Of a DNA stretch of 64,000 nucleotides, positions 1 to 13,400 are shown one piece after another. The first letter of the stretch is position 1. Every line of letters begins with the position of its first letter. Where the stretch lies: NCBI GenBank assembly GCA_032358165.1, contig JAALGY010000019.1:2170001-2234000 (forward strand), in the 5' to 3' direction. Both the position numbers and the translations under genes were made by a program. Source of the stretch: Diplosphaera chodatii (lineage: Eukaryota > Chlorophyta > Trebouxiophyceae > Prasiolales > Stichococcaceae). Below the pieces are notes generated by a model. That model was not told the DNA's origin, ran no database searches, and saw only the letters and a program-made list of their open reading frames with translations.

Positions 1-408
1 TTGGCAGCCATACATGACAAGGGCGTGCTGCATGGCGATGTCCTGCCCCGCAATGTGATGGTGCAGCGCACCCTGGTGTGCATCGCATGCAATCCTCGCT
101 GCTGACCTTGCCATGTGGCACTCCTGAGAGTCAGTGCTCAGTTAAGCTGTTGAACACATGCTGGCAGCATGTGAATGCTAGCATTCCATTGTCAACTGCA
201 GGGCAATAGCAGGGTGATGTGGCTGGACTTTGCCAACAGCTCGATCCTTCCGGGAATGGACTGCAGCTCCCGCCTGGCGCAGAAGGAGCGGTATGAGGCA
301 GAGGCGTGCTGCCACCATGCGGACGTGATGCTTAGGCAGCGCCGCGGCAACCTAACACGGAAGGCCCAGGAACCGACCATGGTGTTTTCAGCAGTAGAAC
401 GGCTGTAG
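1..408 (+). CDS. Protein kinase-like protein, C-terminal part (5' end outside window)
   Basis: Two exons are visible, 1-75 and 202-408, joined in phase 0 across a GT-AG intron (donor gtgtgc at 76, acceptor ctgcag ending at 201). The first exon carries a kinase-type catalytic loop, HGDVLPRNVM, preceded by LAAIHDKGVL. The second opens with VMWLDFANSS, which sits where the metal-binding DFG lies in kinases. The HGD (instead of HRD) and DFA (instead of DFG) forms are typical of divergent or fungal-type kinase-like and phosphotransferase-fold proteins, so the substrate need not be protein. After this motif only about 55 residues remain before the stop, so the C-lobe is short for a standard kinase; other C-lobe exons may have been missed. 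Family assignment rests on these two motifs only. Confidence 0.6.
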
Positions 409-2116
409 ATTAGCAACAATATGTGTGTTGTGCAAGTGCGGAGGCGATACCATGTACCAAAACAGTCCAGGTTTAGTATATAGAGCCAGCACCTTTGACA
501 GGCTGCAAACAGTCGACAATGCCAGGCTGCAAGCTGGACAAGCAATCGGATGCAGACGACTGTGGCTTGCTGCACACTGTAGCTGGGGCTGAACTCGTTT
601 CGTTGGTTGCACTTTGCATTTCAGGTTTCACAGAGCAGCAGATATCATTAATAAGGCAACCTTCCAGACCAGATGAGATTAAAGCAAGAGCCCCGGTGTC
701 TTGAGGACTTGCATATCACCCAGAACTGTCAGCGCGTTGCATGGTTTATGTAGGTATCCCACTTGCACACTGGTCTGTGCTGCTGAGCTGAGACCACAGC
801 TTCTGGTGACACACAATGTGGACACCGCAGCCTGCAGAACAACTGCTGTTGCCAACCCTTACAAGCGCTGATCAATGTGTGGCAACTTTCGACTGCTGGG
901 CAGCGCCACACGCATGTGCATCGCTGCCATCGAATAGTGTCCAGACTCATTTGTTGCTTCCCCATCTCAAGGGAGGTGCGCCACCCAGCCTGCATGTGCC
1001 TTGGGCGTCAGACTCTTGCGCAGGTAACAGATCAGCCATGGACTGAAGCCGGAAAGCACATGCGCATGCAGCAGTAGTTGCAGCACGTGCAATAGCCTTG
1101 TGTTGCATACTGGACACCTGTGTGGCAGCGGCCACACCCTGCGGGCTGTTTTGCTGCAGGAATGACCATTGTGTCACTCTGCCCGCAAAGTGGACCTCAA
1201 TGACTTGCCAGCTGCGGATCAGCACACCCTCCGATGCATAAGTTCTGTGGACTGTGTCATTGTCTATCGCTCGTGCGGATTGGCACATCACCTGCAAAGA
1301 GCAAGTATCAGACGCCCTTCTGGTGCGATCTTGACCATGGGTTCAGGGACCATGGGTTACGACGTAGTGCTTCTGTTGGTGGAGGCGATGTGATCTTGCA
1401 GCCGTCAGCGTTGAACCTGTTGCTGCTTCCCGTAGCTTGCGCTTACTTTTGCGCTTACTTCTGCCCTTGCTTTCGCAGCATCCGAGCCTCTGCCAGTTTA
1501 GCAGGGTGCCACCTGCATAGTGGTAGGTCCTGCTAATCCTGATGTTTTGCCATAACCGGTGCCTGATCAGCGCTGGCCATAGTTTCGCCTCTGACCATAC
1601 TCAATGTCTTTCACTGTCTGTTACGTATGCAAGCGTCCTGCAATCATGTATATGAGCTGCCTACCGCCTGATGTTTCATGCTATGTCGGCCAGTGCAGCA
1701 GCGCACTGCTTGCACAGTCTGCCCTGGCTGCGGATCGATCTACAGGAGTACCACTTGATCTCGGTAACGTGTGCATGCGGTCACGCCGAGGCATAGACAG
1801 TGTATATTAGTCGCAGGAGTCCGCGTCAAAGTTATGGCAATTGACCACCTTGAATCCTTGAAAGTTGAAAGTACGACGCAAAGCGCCTCGATTAGGAGGC
1901 AGCCAGCGTGAATATAAAGCGATGACTATCCCGATTCCCAGCTGGTGGACTTGAGAAGTCCAGGCCCAAACGCCCAATGCATCATCAAGCCACTGGGTGT
2001 CAGGTTGCCATCCCTGCTAGATGACCCTTTCCACTCGATGATTGCGAGCATGATTGCAGATTAAGTGAGCAGCCTGCTGCGTCAAACGCGCCGCTTTCGA
2101 AAGCCTGTCAATCTAT
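409..2116. other. Intergenic, no supported gene
   Basis: Only short open frames without recognisable domains or consistent splice sites are seen on either strand. It probably contains the 3' flank of the kinase-like gene and the promoter/5' UTR of the next + strand gene. Small unrecognised 5' exons of the next gene cannot be excluded. Confidence 0.4.
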
Positions 2117-5100
2117 GTGATCAGCTCTGCATTGCGGGCTATGGCAGGGCTACTCATGATGCAGCAGGTGGCAGCCGTGGTGAATGTGCAGCAACTGCTG
2201 GTTCGCCTGCCACTCATCCTTACAGGCGGCACGCAGCACCAGCATTGCATGCTAATGGAAGTCTGCATGGATGTCACAGAGAGGCAAGCGCACTGTGTCT
2301 GTCAAGTGATCTCACAGAGCACGCCGCCTCCACTGCCGAGTACAGCATTTGACACGCTCATTGCCATCGTTGTCTTCGCTTGCAGGTGTCAACTTGCAGG
2401 TCACGACCTGGATAGGTCACTGCGTATCACTCCCGGCGTGTCAGCAGACAGCCTCAACGTTGCCGCAGGCGTCTTACTGCTGCTGCACCTGTGCGATGCA
2501 ACGCAGTACGGCGCCCATATAGCAGCGACAGCTTGTGCAGCTTACGTCAAGCTGATGACGGACGGCAGCACTGCAGACTCCAGCGACAGCGCACAGCAAG
2601 TCAGCAAAACAGCAACAAGGCTAGCCCGTGTCCATAGCGGCGTGTTCTTGCAGGCAGCCCGGCATGACGGCGTTCTGCCACGGCTGGTACAACAGCGGCA
2701 CGATGCGCTTGTTGTGCTAGGCACAGCATTGTATCATGATCCTGCCAACGCTTCGGTGCAGCAGCAGGATCATATAAATCAGCATAACAGGAGTATATTT
2801 GATACTTTCGCACCGGGCGCTCTTGCGGTCAGTTCTCTGACTCAAGCAGCACGATATTACCTGTGCTTGTTCCGTGTCATTGTGACCAACTACTCCAGCA
2901 ATCAACGACGTTTATGCATGCAGGCCGTCTCATGTGCCTCAGTAAGACAGCCCACTTCTTTGCATGCATGTGCAGGCGGCTTTCTACATTGGCAGTCTGC
3001 CCGCTGCGCTCAGTGCAGCCCAGCTTGAGCATACAGTGCTGGCAGCTTCGCTGCTAAATCATGTCATGTTCACGAAATGCGCCACAGCTAGTCGTGTCCT
3101 CCCTGCTGCAGTCCATCTGCAGGCGCTTTGCCTGGCTGCTGCGCGGCCTCATGGTCCTCACGGCTGCAGCGGCAGCATGGCAGATCGGCGTGCTGCTGAG
3201 AAGCTGCCTGAGCGGGTGCTCAGCCTTAGCAATGCAATGCGCTACACTGCAGCTGCGGGTTTGGAGGCATCTAACCAGCTGCTGCTGGAGCAGCCCACTC
3301 AGGTTGGTGGCAGACTGCAATCATTTGTCATTAGAATTGGTATGCTTGGTGCACTTGCAGCTGAAGTCAACATTTGCAACTCACCTTTGCACAGACAGGA
3401 GCACGACTTCAAGCTGTTTGATGACTCAGTCTTCGCATCACCACTGGAAGGCAGCGCTCCTTGCACACACATCATTGACACTTCGATGCGCAGCTGGCAT
3501 CCTCTACTGAGAGGCGTGCGGCCGCAGATGCTGTGCTGAAGGGCATTGTACAGCTGGCGCGTTGGGAGTTCCAGCTGCTGCGGGGCAGCAGCCCGTTGCA
3601 GCAGTGTGGAGGCCCACAGCAAAGTGCAGTTGGCAAGCTTTTTGCAAAGGCACTTGGCAGCGAGGCCAGTGGAGAAAGCAGCAGTTACAGCAGCAGCAGC
3701 AGCAACGCAAGCAGCGTATGTCTTGCCGCCCTGGCTGTTGCCAGCCCGAGACAAGTGCGATCATGTGCTGCAGCGATGGCGGAGATGTTGACCGCTGCTG
3801 CAGCGCAGAAAGGCGCAGCTGTATCAGTGCAGCAGCTTGCAGCTATGGCACGCATGCTGCGCCTTGCAGGCGATGCTGATGAACGGTGCAGCGGGTCAGT
3901 CAGCCTGGGTCGCCTGCAAGCCCAGCCAGGGGGATATCTGTTCATGACGAGGGTGACAACGCCAATCGCCATGCTGAACCTCGCTGCAAGCTGGGTCAGC
4001 AGCAACTGCAATTCTCCGCTCCTGCGGATTCTGAGGCAAGAGGTATGTATCTGCCAGCATCCGGAATTGTATCATGCTGATGGACGACGGCTGAGCATTG
4101 AGTGCCACAATGGACTGTACTCACCTGATGTTGGTCTGTGTAAAACTGTCAGATGTGTTGCCAGAGGGTGGGTGTCAGCCTGATGCTTGGATCATGTCAG
4201 CACAGCATAGCAGTGACATATCATGCGACAGGCATGACAGGTAGCGTGCATGCGCCACGAATATAAGTCGGCTTCTGTTGCAGGAGGCTTTGTTGCATGC
4301 AGGCGCTGAGCAAGGGGGAGACGATCATCCTCCGCGCTGCTGCGCAGCTGGTGGACGACATGGCGGCCCTGCTGTCTGCGTCAGTGTTGCAGCTGCTGGG
4401 CGCAGCCAGCCGTGGATTTGCAGCTGTGGCACTGTTTCAGGCAAGATGACACATATATGGTATGCCGTCCATATGCACCAGACGTGACCACAGCACTATT
4501 AGGGGGCCACCAACATCAACAACTGCCCCCTGATGCCCGCTGTATCTCTGTATTCTTACTTATACCCTATGCCGCAATAACCTACCCGCAGGCTGAGGAA
4601 CGGGCATGCATATGGGTCAGAGAGTCTATGGACGTGTGTTCCACGATGAATGCCTCACTGAATGTCGGCCACACATCAGGGTCCCGTGCTGACTGAGTGC
4701 AGCTGCTGGAGGCCGCAGGAGCCCTGCAAGTGCTGTGCAACGCGCTGCAGCTTCCGGCGCGCATCATAAGCGCCACTGCAACAGCTACCTCTGGAACTAC
4801 TGCAAAGCAGCAGATGAACAACGTACGACTGTATGCCCCACGGCTGCTGTGTATTGTGACTATCCGTTGGAGGGGAGTCAGGCTGCTCATAAGTGCTGCG
4901 GCCAGCCAGGCAGAGCTCCGAGCACTGAAAAGCTGTGCGTGGAATTTGTGCGCTGCTCGTTGATGCAATCCATGCTTCTGTCGAGATGCAGGCGCTGTCA
5001 GGCGGCTGCAAGCTTGCAGTGCAGGCGCTGTCGGCAGCTGTGAGCATCGGGGAGCTACTGCTCTGCTGGCCGCCACATGCTGTGCCTGTGATGTCAGCGG

Positions 5101-6908
5101 GCTCGGAAACAGCATGGACGACATCTGCATCAGCCAGCCGCAAGCTTGCAGCAGTAGATGCGGCAGCAGCGCAGACGGCAGCAGCTACCAGTGGCACAGA
5201 CCTGCCAGCAGCAGAGCAGGTGGTGGCCACCGAACAGCTGGCGAAGTCCAAGCTGCGTGTGCAGCTGCTGCGCTGCTGCCTTGTGCTGGGTGCCCAGGCC
5301 CAGGCGCAGGCCCAGGCGCAGGCGCACGAGCATGCTGCCACTCATGCGGGCTCGAGGGCAGCAGTGAAAAGCAGAAGCAAAGGCAGCGGTGCATCTGTAG
5401 CGGAGCGCCATGCATCAACAATGGCGGCTGGGCGGCTGCTGGCCACAGCTTTGGAAGGCTTTGCAGGCCTCACTTCGAAGGCAGCGGCGGCGGCCGTCGT
5501 TCAGCAGCTGCCAGCCACAGGAGCTGCAGCGGGGCAGTCCTTCGTCTGTGGCAGTGCACAAGACTTGGCGCTGCTGCTGCAGGAGGGCGCTGACCTGGCA
5601 GTGTATTCCTGGGCATTTGCGGAGCGCCTGCCAGAGCTTGCGGCAGACTTCACAGAGGTGACGCCCGTCTGATGCCAATGCTTACAGATAGGTATGCAGC
5701 GCCCTGCACATGCTGTCACCTGGACCCATTAGAGGAAGGCGCCAATCATGTGCTAGGTTCGGTCAAGTACTCTGTTGCCGGGGCGATATTCACAGCGCCA
5801 TGACCACTTCGCTGACCTGTCTACTGGCATGGCTTTCCTTGCTTGCCTTCACGATGTGATCTCAAGTGTTTACGCATGCCAGCAATCTTCAGAGGTAAGA
5901 CGGACGCTGGATATCACTTGCACACCTCTCTCCGTTGCAGAGCGGCTGCTCGATTCTGACTGCCGCCGCCACAGCTGACTGCAGCAACCTGGGGAGTTTT
6001 GCGGCCACATGGCATGCCAGCCGTGACAAATTGCGGCAACTGCTCAGGCCTGCAGACTTGCGCCGCCTGCAGCCCGTGTTCTTGCAGGCAAGATGCGCAA
6101 GTGCTAGTGCCAGCTGTTGAATCATTGACCACAAGTGCTAGTTTGTCCTGAAAGGAGTACATCAACCATCATCACAAGCCGCAGTGGCAAATGCGCTCAT
6201 GACTCTCCATTCAGTCGTGAATGTCACCCAGAGCCAAGTTAAGCTGCAGGTAGCCTGCTCATGATGTCCAACTGGCACCTACCTCTGCATGCATCAGCCT
6301 CTGCTGTTGGTAGTTTGCAGGTGGATGCAGCTCTGCGGGGGACCAACAGCGACATCAGCACCTGCGTTGCTTCCCTCGAAGTGCAGCGAGAGGCGCCAGG
6401 GTGTCGTGAGATGAGTGAGGCCGCAGCAGCAGCATCATTGCAGGCAAGAGTCCATGTTGCACGTCCATAGGAAAGTAAGTTTGCTGCATGTATGTTCACT
6501 TCCTGGGTGTTGCAAGATCTGTGGGCAGACTAGCAGTGCACCACAAAGCGCTGTGACCGAAGTGGTACTCTTGATAGATGATATATAGAAAACTCGTTAG
6601 AGAGATGAGCTGTCATCTGGTTGGGGCCGAGTCGTGGCAGGGACAGCAGACGAGGCTCAACAGCAAGTGGACCATGGCTTATGGCATAAAGCGTCTTGTG
6701 AGCCAGCTGGCCGTATTTGGTGCACCCATTATGCAACGTACATGTAAGTGGTGTTGTTTCGCCGCTGCAGGAGAACAGTACCGCAGCGGCAGGCGCTGCC
6801 GGGTGTGCTTCCAGCAGCACGAACGCGCAGGAGCTGCAGAGGGCCAAGAAAGCGGCCAAGCGCGCTCGGCAGAAGGCTGCCAAGACTGAAGGGAAGAAAG
6901 CTCCATAG
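2117..6908 (+). CDS. Unrecognised alpha-helical, Ala/Leu-rich protein, at least nine exons
   Basis: Not recognised. Exons that fit together by phase and splice sites lie near 2390-2775, 2982-3300, 3487-3930, 4290-4440, 4696-4818, 4991-5659, 5941-6087, 6321-6443 and 6771-6908; a likely earlier exon starts about 2117. The translation is rich in Ala, Leu, Gln and Ser and looks like amphipathic helices, as in armadillo/HEAT-type repeat proteins, but no repeat consensus could be fixed. A hexanucleotide repeat near 5294-5326 encodes an alternating Ala-Gln run. The last exon ends in a strongly basic tail (KKAAKRARQKAAK) before a TAG at 6906-6908, suggesting a nucleic-acid-binding or nuclear-localisation tail. 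Three introns start with GC instead of GT (donors at 4441, 6088 and 6444, all CAG|GCAAGA). The start codon is uncertain. Confidence 0.5.
5294..5326 (+). repeat. Short tandem repeat coding for (Ala-Gln)n
   Basis: Imperfect repetition of caggcc/caggcg units inside a coding exon of the helical protein. It stays in frame and gives an Ala-Gln run. It is a likely length-variable site. Confidence 0.7.
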
Positions 6909-7482
6909 GACACAATGCGGTGCTCTAGCCATGGCTCTGTTGTTGCCTGCGGTGTCAGATGCAAACCCTTCTTGATGTTCTGGTACAGCTGTCGACCCAC
7001 TGCACTAAGAGACTGGCGGGATTGTGCTACACAAGAACTACTTTTGCGCTGACATGAATGTGGTCCCTGAGCGCCACTCCCATGGCTGCTGCTGTGCCTG
7101 TGCTTGATTGTTTGCATTGGGGTTTGACAAACGGTACGGCACGGAGGTGGTGTGCGGATGCATGGTAGTCATGGAAGACATCCAGGAAAACCCACAAATG
7201 ACTGGTCGTGTTGAGCTGTGTCCGCGGGTCTGCAACACTGGACACTGATGTACTGCATAGCTCATGCATGCATTGCATCACGTTTGCCACGGAATCCCTG
7301 CACCACCCACCAGGTGGCATGACCTGCATGCAGCGCTTACTAAACTGTACACAGACAGGTTCTGCGATCGCGTATGCACAAAGTAGTGCACAGTGCTAGG
7401 CATCCCTTTGCAGCATGTCACCACTTCCAGCCCAAATGCCACTACAGACCGACATGATGGCAAACTCCGAGGTGCTGCACAT
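6909..7482. other. Spacer between convergent genes
   Basis: Lies between the TAG of the + strand helical protein and the stop of the - strand TFIIIC90-like gene. It should hold both 3' UTRs. No coding signal or repeat was seen. Confidence 0.5.
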
Positions 7483-10400
7483 CTAAAGCCCGGTCTCTGG
7501 TAGCACAGTCGGTGGCATTGGTCGCATTGCACGCAGCCCGCATACTGCGCATTGCAGCATGCCTGCAGGTGTTCTGTCAATGGTGTCGCCGCCAATCTGC
7601 ACCCCCGCCCAGTAGGAACGGCCGCAGGCGCCGCAGCCCCACCCAGCAGCAGCAGGGCCCTGCAGAGCCGCAGGTTCTTGATGTGGCGCTGCTGCACCGT
7701 CAGCCGCTGGCGCCGCGCCGCTGTCCTGCAGCACCACGGCCTTGAGCGCAGCCAGGCGGCGTGCCCCGGGCGCACCCTCGTGAAGATGTGGCAGCATGTG
7801 CCTCAGCGCAGTGGCAGCACTTGCGCAATGGCGTCTCGACGCGTGACCAGCTTCGGCACCGCAGTCATTGCCGTCTGCTGTAGCGGCAGACTCATATGGA
7901 GCCAGGACAACGTTCAGTGCCTCAGCTGCGCTCTGCCATGCTGCAGCTGCGGCATCGTCGGGGGTCGGGGCCGTGGGACTTGCTGCTACAGCAGCCGCCG
8001 CCTGATCTGCTGATGCAGCCGCTTCTGGCATTGCAGCCGCGCCATCAGCAGCTTCGCTGTCCTCCTGCTGCGGGGTGCGCGGCGCAAACGCAGGCAACAG
8101 CGGCTTTGGCGGCAGCCAGCCGGCACCATGCCGCGGCAGCAGCTTGCTTCTTCCGGCTTCCACGCCCGCCAGCACAGCCGCCGCCTCCCACAGCGCAGCG
8201 GCAGGCGGCACCCCATTCCAGGGGGCCTGCAAGCTCGTCGGAGACACGATGCTGCTGCTGCTGCCGCCGCCGCCGCCGCTGTTGGGCTTGCCGCTTCCTG
8301 CTGCCTTGCCGCTTCCCGCCTGCCTGCTGCCAGTGCCCCCGACGCCAGCCGCGGCTCTGCCGTCCGCCGCGGCTGCGCGCTGCAGCCAGGGCAGCTGTGC
8401 TGCCAGCTGCGGCGTGCCGCCAGCGGGCACGTCACCTCCGCCCAGCCACACCAGATCCACCGTCCCTTGTATGCGCCTGTTTGGCCCGTGCGCCTGGCGG
8501 CGGGCACGCCGTGGGCTGTGCGCACCACCGCCGCAAACAGCCCGCCGGGCGACAGCGCCAGCCCTGTAGCGCCGGCGGTCGGGCCGGAGGTTGCGCCGCC
8601 TGCTGGGCCGGCGCCAGCCACCTGGAGCGCTGATGAGTGCTTCGCCTCTGTGACGGCAGCGCCTGCAGCAGCATCAGTAAGCAGTTCCTGTTCTGAGCAC
8701 ATTCGGGATGGTCATAGTGCCTGTCTATCAGTGCAGATGTGTGCCTCCGCTCACCATCGCAGCAGAAGCATACGACTTGTTGAGAGCACATCATGTGGGA
8801 CTGAGATGATGCGCACCGGTCGCAGCATTCCAGCGGGCGACGCCACCATCGGCGCCGCAGCTGGTGACACTATCTGCTGCTATCCCCACACCAGTGACCG
8901 AAGCTGAGCCGTGCGCCACAACTGCCATCGTGCCGCCTACTGCACAGATTGATGCATTTGCATATTTACATTTGCGGAACATACTCTGGGCTGCTTATGA
9001 TACCATGTCGGAATGCAGTTGCAAGCCACATACACTCAACCTTCATGCTGCAAGGTCAGATGAACTGCTGATGGTGGTGGGTGCAACCCCAGAAACTGCA
9101 TTCAGCTCTCAATGTCACATAACCTGCGGGGTGCAGGCGCAGCTCTCGAGCCAGCAGCCGCCCGTCCCACAGTGCCAGCATGCCAGCATGCTTGCCAGCT
9201 GCGACCGTCAGCTGCCATGACCCACCTGCAGGGATAGGTGAAACAACAAGCACCCGGACAGGATGAGATCCATCTCGCAGGAGACTCCGATTCAAATCTT
9301 GGCAGACTGATCTCACAGCCACATCATCAAATGGCTCCAGCTGTGCTCCAACTATGCTGCAGGTACAACAGGCCTACCGTCCTCTGCAGGCTGCTGCTGT
9401 CAGCCACCATGGTGTGGCAAAGGCTGTCGCCAAGCTGCGTGGCGTCTGCGCCAAAGAGTTTGATGCTGCCATCGGCGCAGCTGGCGACCAGCAAAAGCGC
9501 TGCAGGGTGGCCATCGCCTGCCGGCGCTGCCACCCATGCCAGAGCGGTGAGTGGGCGGGAAGCGGCGACTCTGCAGACGCTTACCTGCAATGCCGCAGGA
9601 CGTGTCTGGGTCACCGGGCAATGTTGCTTGCCAGCTCTGACCCGGCCCAGCATCCAGTTCAATAAGTTATCAGGCACATGGCTGACACAAGCGCTGAAGT
9701 ATGCAGCATGTGTCACGATTCCAAGGAGGCCTTGCAAGCAGCACGGCGGAAATCATCACCAGGTGCACATCTGGGGGCGCAGCACGCTGCAGGGTGTATG
9801 CTGCAGGCAGCCGCAGCCGCCACAGCCACACCAGCCCGTCTGCGGTGCCGACCGCCAGCAGCACTGCCCTTCGGCTGTTGTTGCCAGCGTCTTGTGCAGC
9901 GTCACCAGCGGTGCCGGCACTGCCAGCTCCTGCCGGTGCCGTGTTGCCGGCGGCAACTGCTGCTGCGGTCGCGAAGACTGGAGACCAGGCGGCACAGAGA
10001 GCCGCCAACGCAGGCGGCGGCGCATCCGGCGTCTGCTTGCCGTCCGAAGTGGATTTTGGGCGCCCTGCAGTTTGCAGTGTGTCGTGAGAGCAGTGTAGCA
10101 TGCAGCACGGCCCTTTGAAGGGCCGTGTCCAGTGTTCCTGCCATATAGTTGCAAAGGTACAGCATCAGCAACCCTGCCCTGACCTGCAAACATCGCCTGC
10201 CTGTATACAAACCCTAGCCCCTATGTCACCTGCGGAGCGGCCATCTCTGGGCGCGGTGCGCGGCTGTGACGATGGCGATGTGGCTCCCGCATCCTGGGTC
10301 CTCGGCTGCGCGGGCGGCGGCCGCGGGCCTCGGGGGACATCAGCTGCGTCGAACTGCGACAGGTTTGTGAAAACAATTAGGAGTTGACGGTCTGGCCAGC

Positions 10401-13400
10401 TGCTCGAGGTCACTTTGAGGTGCGTAGTTGGTCTGTTCGCATGTCACCCGCCCGCACACAGTCACAGATGACGCCAAGTGGTGACTGACTGCTTGCTGGC
10501 AGCTACATCTGGTGGGCTGCAAACGCCAGTCATGACTGCCAGCCATCTACAACCGTATGCAGAAGGAAGTGAAATGGGGTACGGGGCCAAGTCCAGGGCA
10601 AACTCGCTGGACAGGTTGCATGACAGCTACCTTGCGGGCGGCCGGCAGCAGCGGCATCTGCAGCCTCTGTGCAGCGTCTTGACTCCGCTGCCGCTTCCTG
10701 CCGCCGCTGACGCGCGCATGTGCAGCACCAGAGTCTCCACCAGAGCCGCCCTCATCCGCAGCAGCATCGTGATTGCCCTCTGGCTCGACGGCCATCTCGC
10801 TGCAACGCAAATGATATCATTGACTGCATAGACTATGGAACCAGCCGAATGTGGCAGACCTGTTGCTGGATGGACTGTCTACACCGTTCGATGATGTTGC
10901 AAGCAAACCACACTTTCCGTGCCGTCAGTGACAAAGGATGCCACATGCTGTCATGGCAGGATTGCATGCAACGCACCTTGAGGGCGATGACGGCTGCGCA
11001 TCGCCAGAGCCCCTGTAGTCCGACGCCGACTTCTCGCCGCTGATGCCATCGTCATCGCTGATGGCGGCGGCCATCGCCTCGGCCGACATCACTGCCTTGC
11101 GCTTGCGGGTCGCCGGCAGAACCTGCAGGATGCCAGCGACGTAATGACGCCAGCTGTGGTAGCATCTACAAACAGCCTCTACAGCAGGAAAGTAGTCGGC
11201 AGCTTGCCTAGGCAGCCTCGCACTGATGCCGAGGGCAACGCCAGTGTCCCCGCCCCGCAAGTGCAGCACAGCAACACTCTATGACGCTCGGAATCGCATC
11301 TCTGGTAGGGTGTCGGCAGGGAAGCAGGTTCTAGGTGCACCTCTGACGCAGGGCTGGCTTCAGGGCTTGCGCTGTCACCGCCGCCCAACCCGCCGTCGAA
11401 GCGGGTTTTGATGACGCGGTTGCGGATCAGCGCCTTGCCCTCCCGCACCAGCCACTTCTCCGTCAGCCGCAGCGCTGCCATCGCTTCGCCATGCGCATGC
11501 ATCTGCACAAACATGAGACGTGAACATGTTTCCCTGCATCCATCGTTCCCTGTCTTCAGTGCAATGTAGTAGCTCTCAGTTTCGTTGCATGCACCTGCGA
11601 TGACCTTCGTGCAGGACTCACAGAAAGGTCCGGATCTGCCTCTGACAGCCTTTGGCAGGAGACAGCGCTGTCCGTCTGTTCTCATGGAGACCCAGAGCAG
11701 AACTCACGATCTCGGCACGGCAGCGCTCGGCATTGTCGTTGTCCACCCCCCGCAGGTGCTGCCCCTTGACGTACGCCGGCCGCTGCGCCTCTGGCACCTG
11801 CCAACATGCATGGCCATACTTCCACATTTGAGTGCGTACAGCAGCTGGGTCCAAGTGCCATCCAGGGGCTGCCAGGGTGACGAGTACGGTAGCATGGCCC
11901 AGAACACACTCTTGTCATAAGAGACTGATCATGTGAGGTCATAGACCCACCGTATCCCGCAGCGCCAGCCACCGCTGCAGGAAGGCCCACGGCAGGGCGC
12001 GGCGCGCGGCGGCAGCGTCCGACAGGTCGCACTCCACAAGCGCTGCGGCGGCGTCAAAGTCGGCGGGCACCGTGTACGGCTCCGGCTGGCTGGCGGGCCG
12101 CTTTGCGTCTTGCGGCGCCGCAGCCTCCACGGCACCCTGCCATGTAGATGACACCACGATGACTGTTTGCAGGGCGTGCAGCTCCTGTAGCCAGGGTGCT
12201 GCCTAGTGCACTCCTGCTGCTGCTGCTGCTTGAGCAGCCTGCAACGTTGGATTGCAGTGCTCTGGACTTGCACGACAGGGCACCCCTGCAACCTGGGTGC
12301 ACATTTGCTGCCTGTTGGGAAACCAGTGGGGAACGCTGCATATTATAACACGTTGTGGAGGCACGAAGCAGCAAAACCATCAACCCTGGAGCAACAGTCT
12401 GAGCTCGTGCAGGATGTCGCACCTCCCATGTTAGCTGCTCCATGGCAGGGTCGGTATGCCGGTTCCAGGCTCTACGCAGCCTGCGCCGTAAGCATCAGGT
12501 GGCGTCATAGGTTGCATGATGGCAACTGCACATCTGCATACCCCACATCTTACTTATCTGCAGCACACAACGCCCTTCTTGCATCAGGAAGTTCCTACAG
12601 GTTGTGAGGGCAGTCGCCCAGAGCAACTCACTTGGTGCGCGCCTCAGTGGCCCACTTCTTCTCGGTGACCCCCGCAGCGGCCAGCGCGCTGCCGTGCACC
12701 GCGGCAACTTCTGCTCGCACGCGCTCGAAGATGGCGGCGTCTGCCCCCTGCAGGTGCTGGCCGGGCGCCTCGTATGTCGGCCGCTGGTCGGCCGGCAGCT
12801 GCAGCACAGACTAGGAGCCTACTTACGGCGCACTTGCCGACGTCGACAGTTGCAGTACCAGGTCAGCAGCCTGGCAGCAGGCTGCGTGGCAGATGACAGC
12901 CAAATACCAAACTGGCCATCGCTACGCCACCTGTGCCGAGCAGCAAGCAGCCCGAAGAGCACAAGCAAATGCTCGACAGGGTGTCCTTTTGGGCCTGTAC
13001 GCCTTGACATTGTCAGCCGCACTGACACCTGAGCTCTACCACAGGTGGCACAGCTGCTGACGCAGGCCCCTGAGTAAGCGAAATAGTCCATCCGGCAAGC
13101 CTCACTAGTACCTGCGAACGCACAGCTGCAAAGCGGCGAGCGAAGATCTCGGCCGCCGACTGCCGTGCTGCTCGCTTTGAGGAGGCGTCAAGGGCGCCGC
13201 TTCCCAGCTCTGCTGCGCTGAAGCCCTCTGGCACCTGCAAGGTTGCTGAACCTTCACATCGCTAATTTGCAGCTGATAGGGTCAAGACAGCCTGCCACAC
13301 AGTCCGCAAATTGGAAGCACGGGGGAAGTTGCAATTGGTGACATTCAACTGTACACTTTGACAGGTCGACAAGCAGCACCTGATATGGCTGCGGTACAGC

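Noticed and set aside
7896..8907. Long + strand frames opposite the TFIIIC90-like gene
   Set aside because: They are Arg/Pro/Cys-rich antisense shadows of the - strand exons, with no domain or splice logic of their own.
9238..9310. gattcaaatct resembling a tRNA T-loop
   Set aside because: No matching acceptor, D or anticodon stems can be drawn around it.
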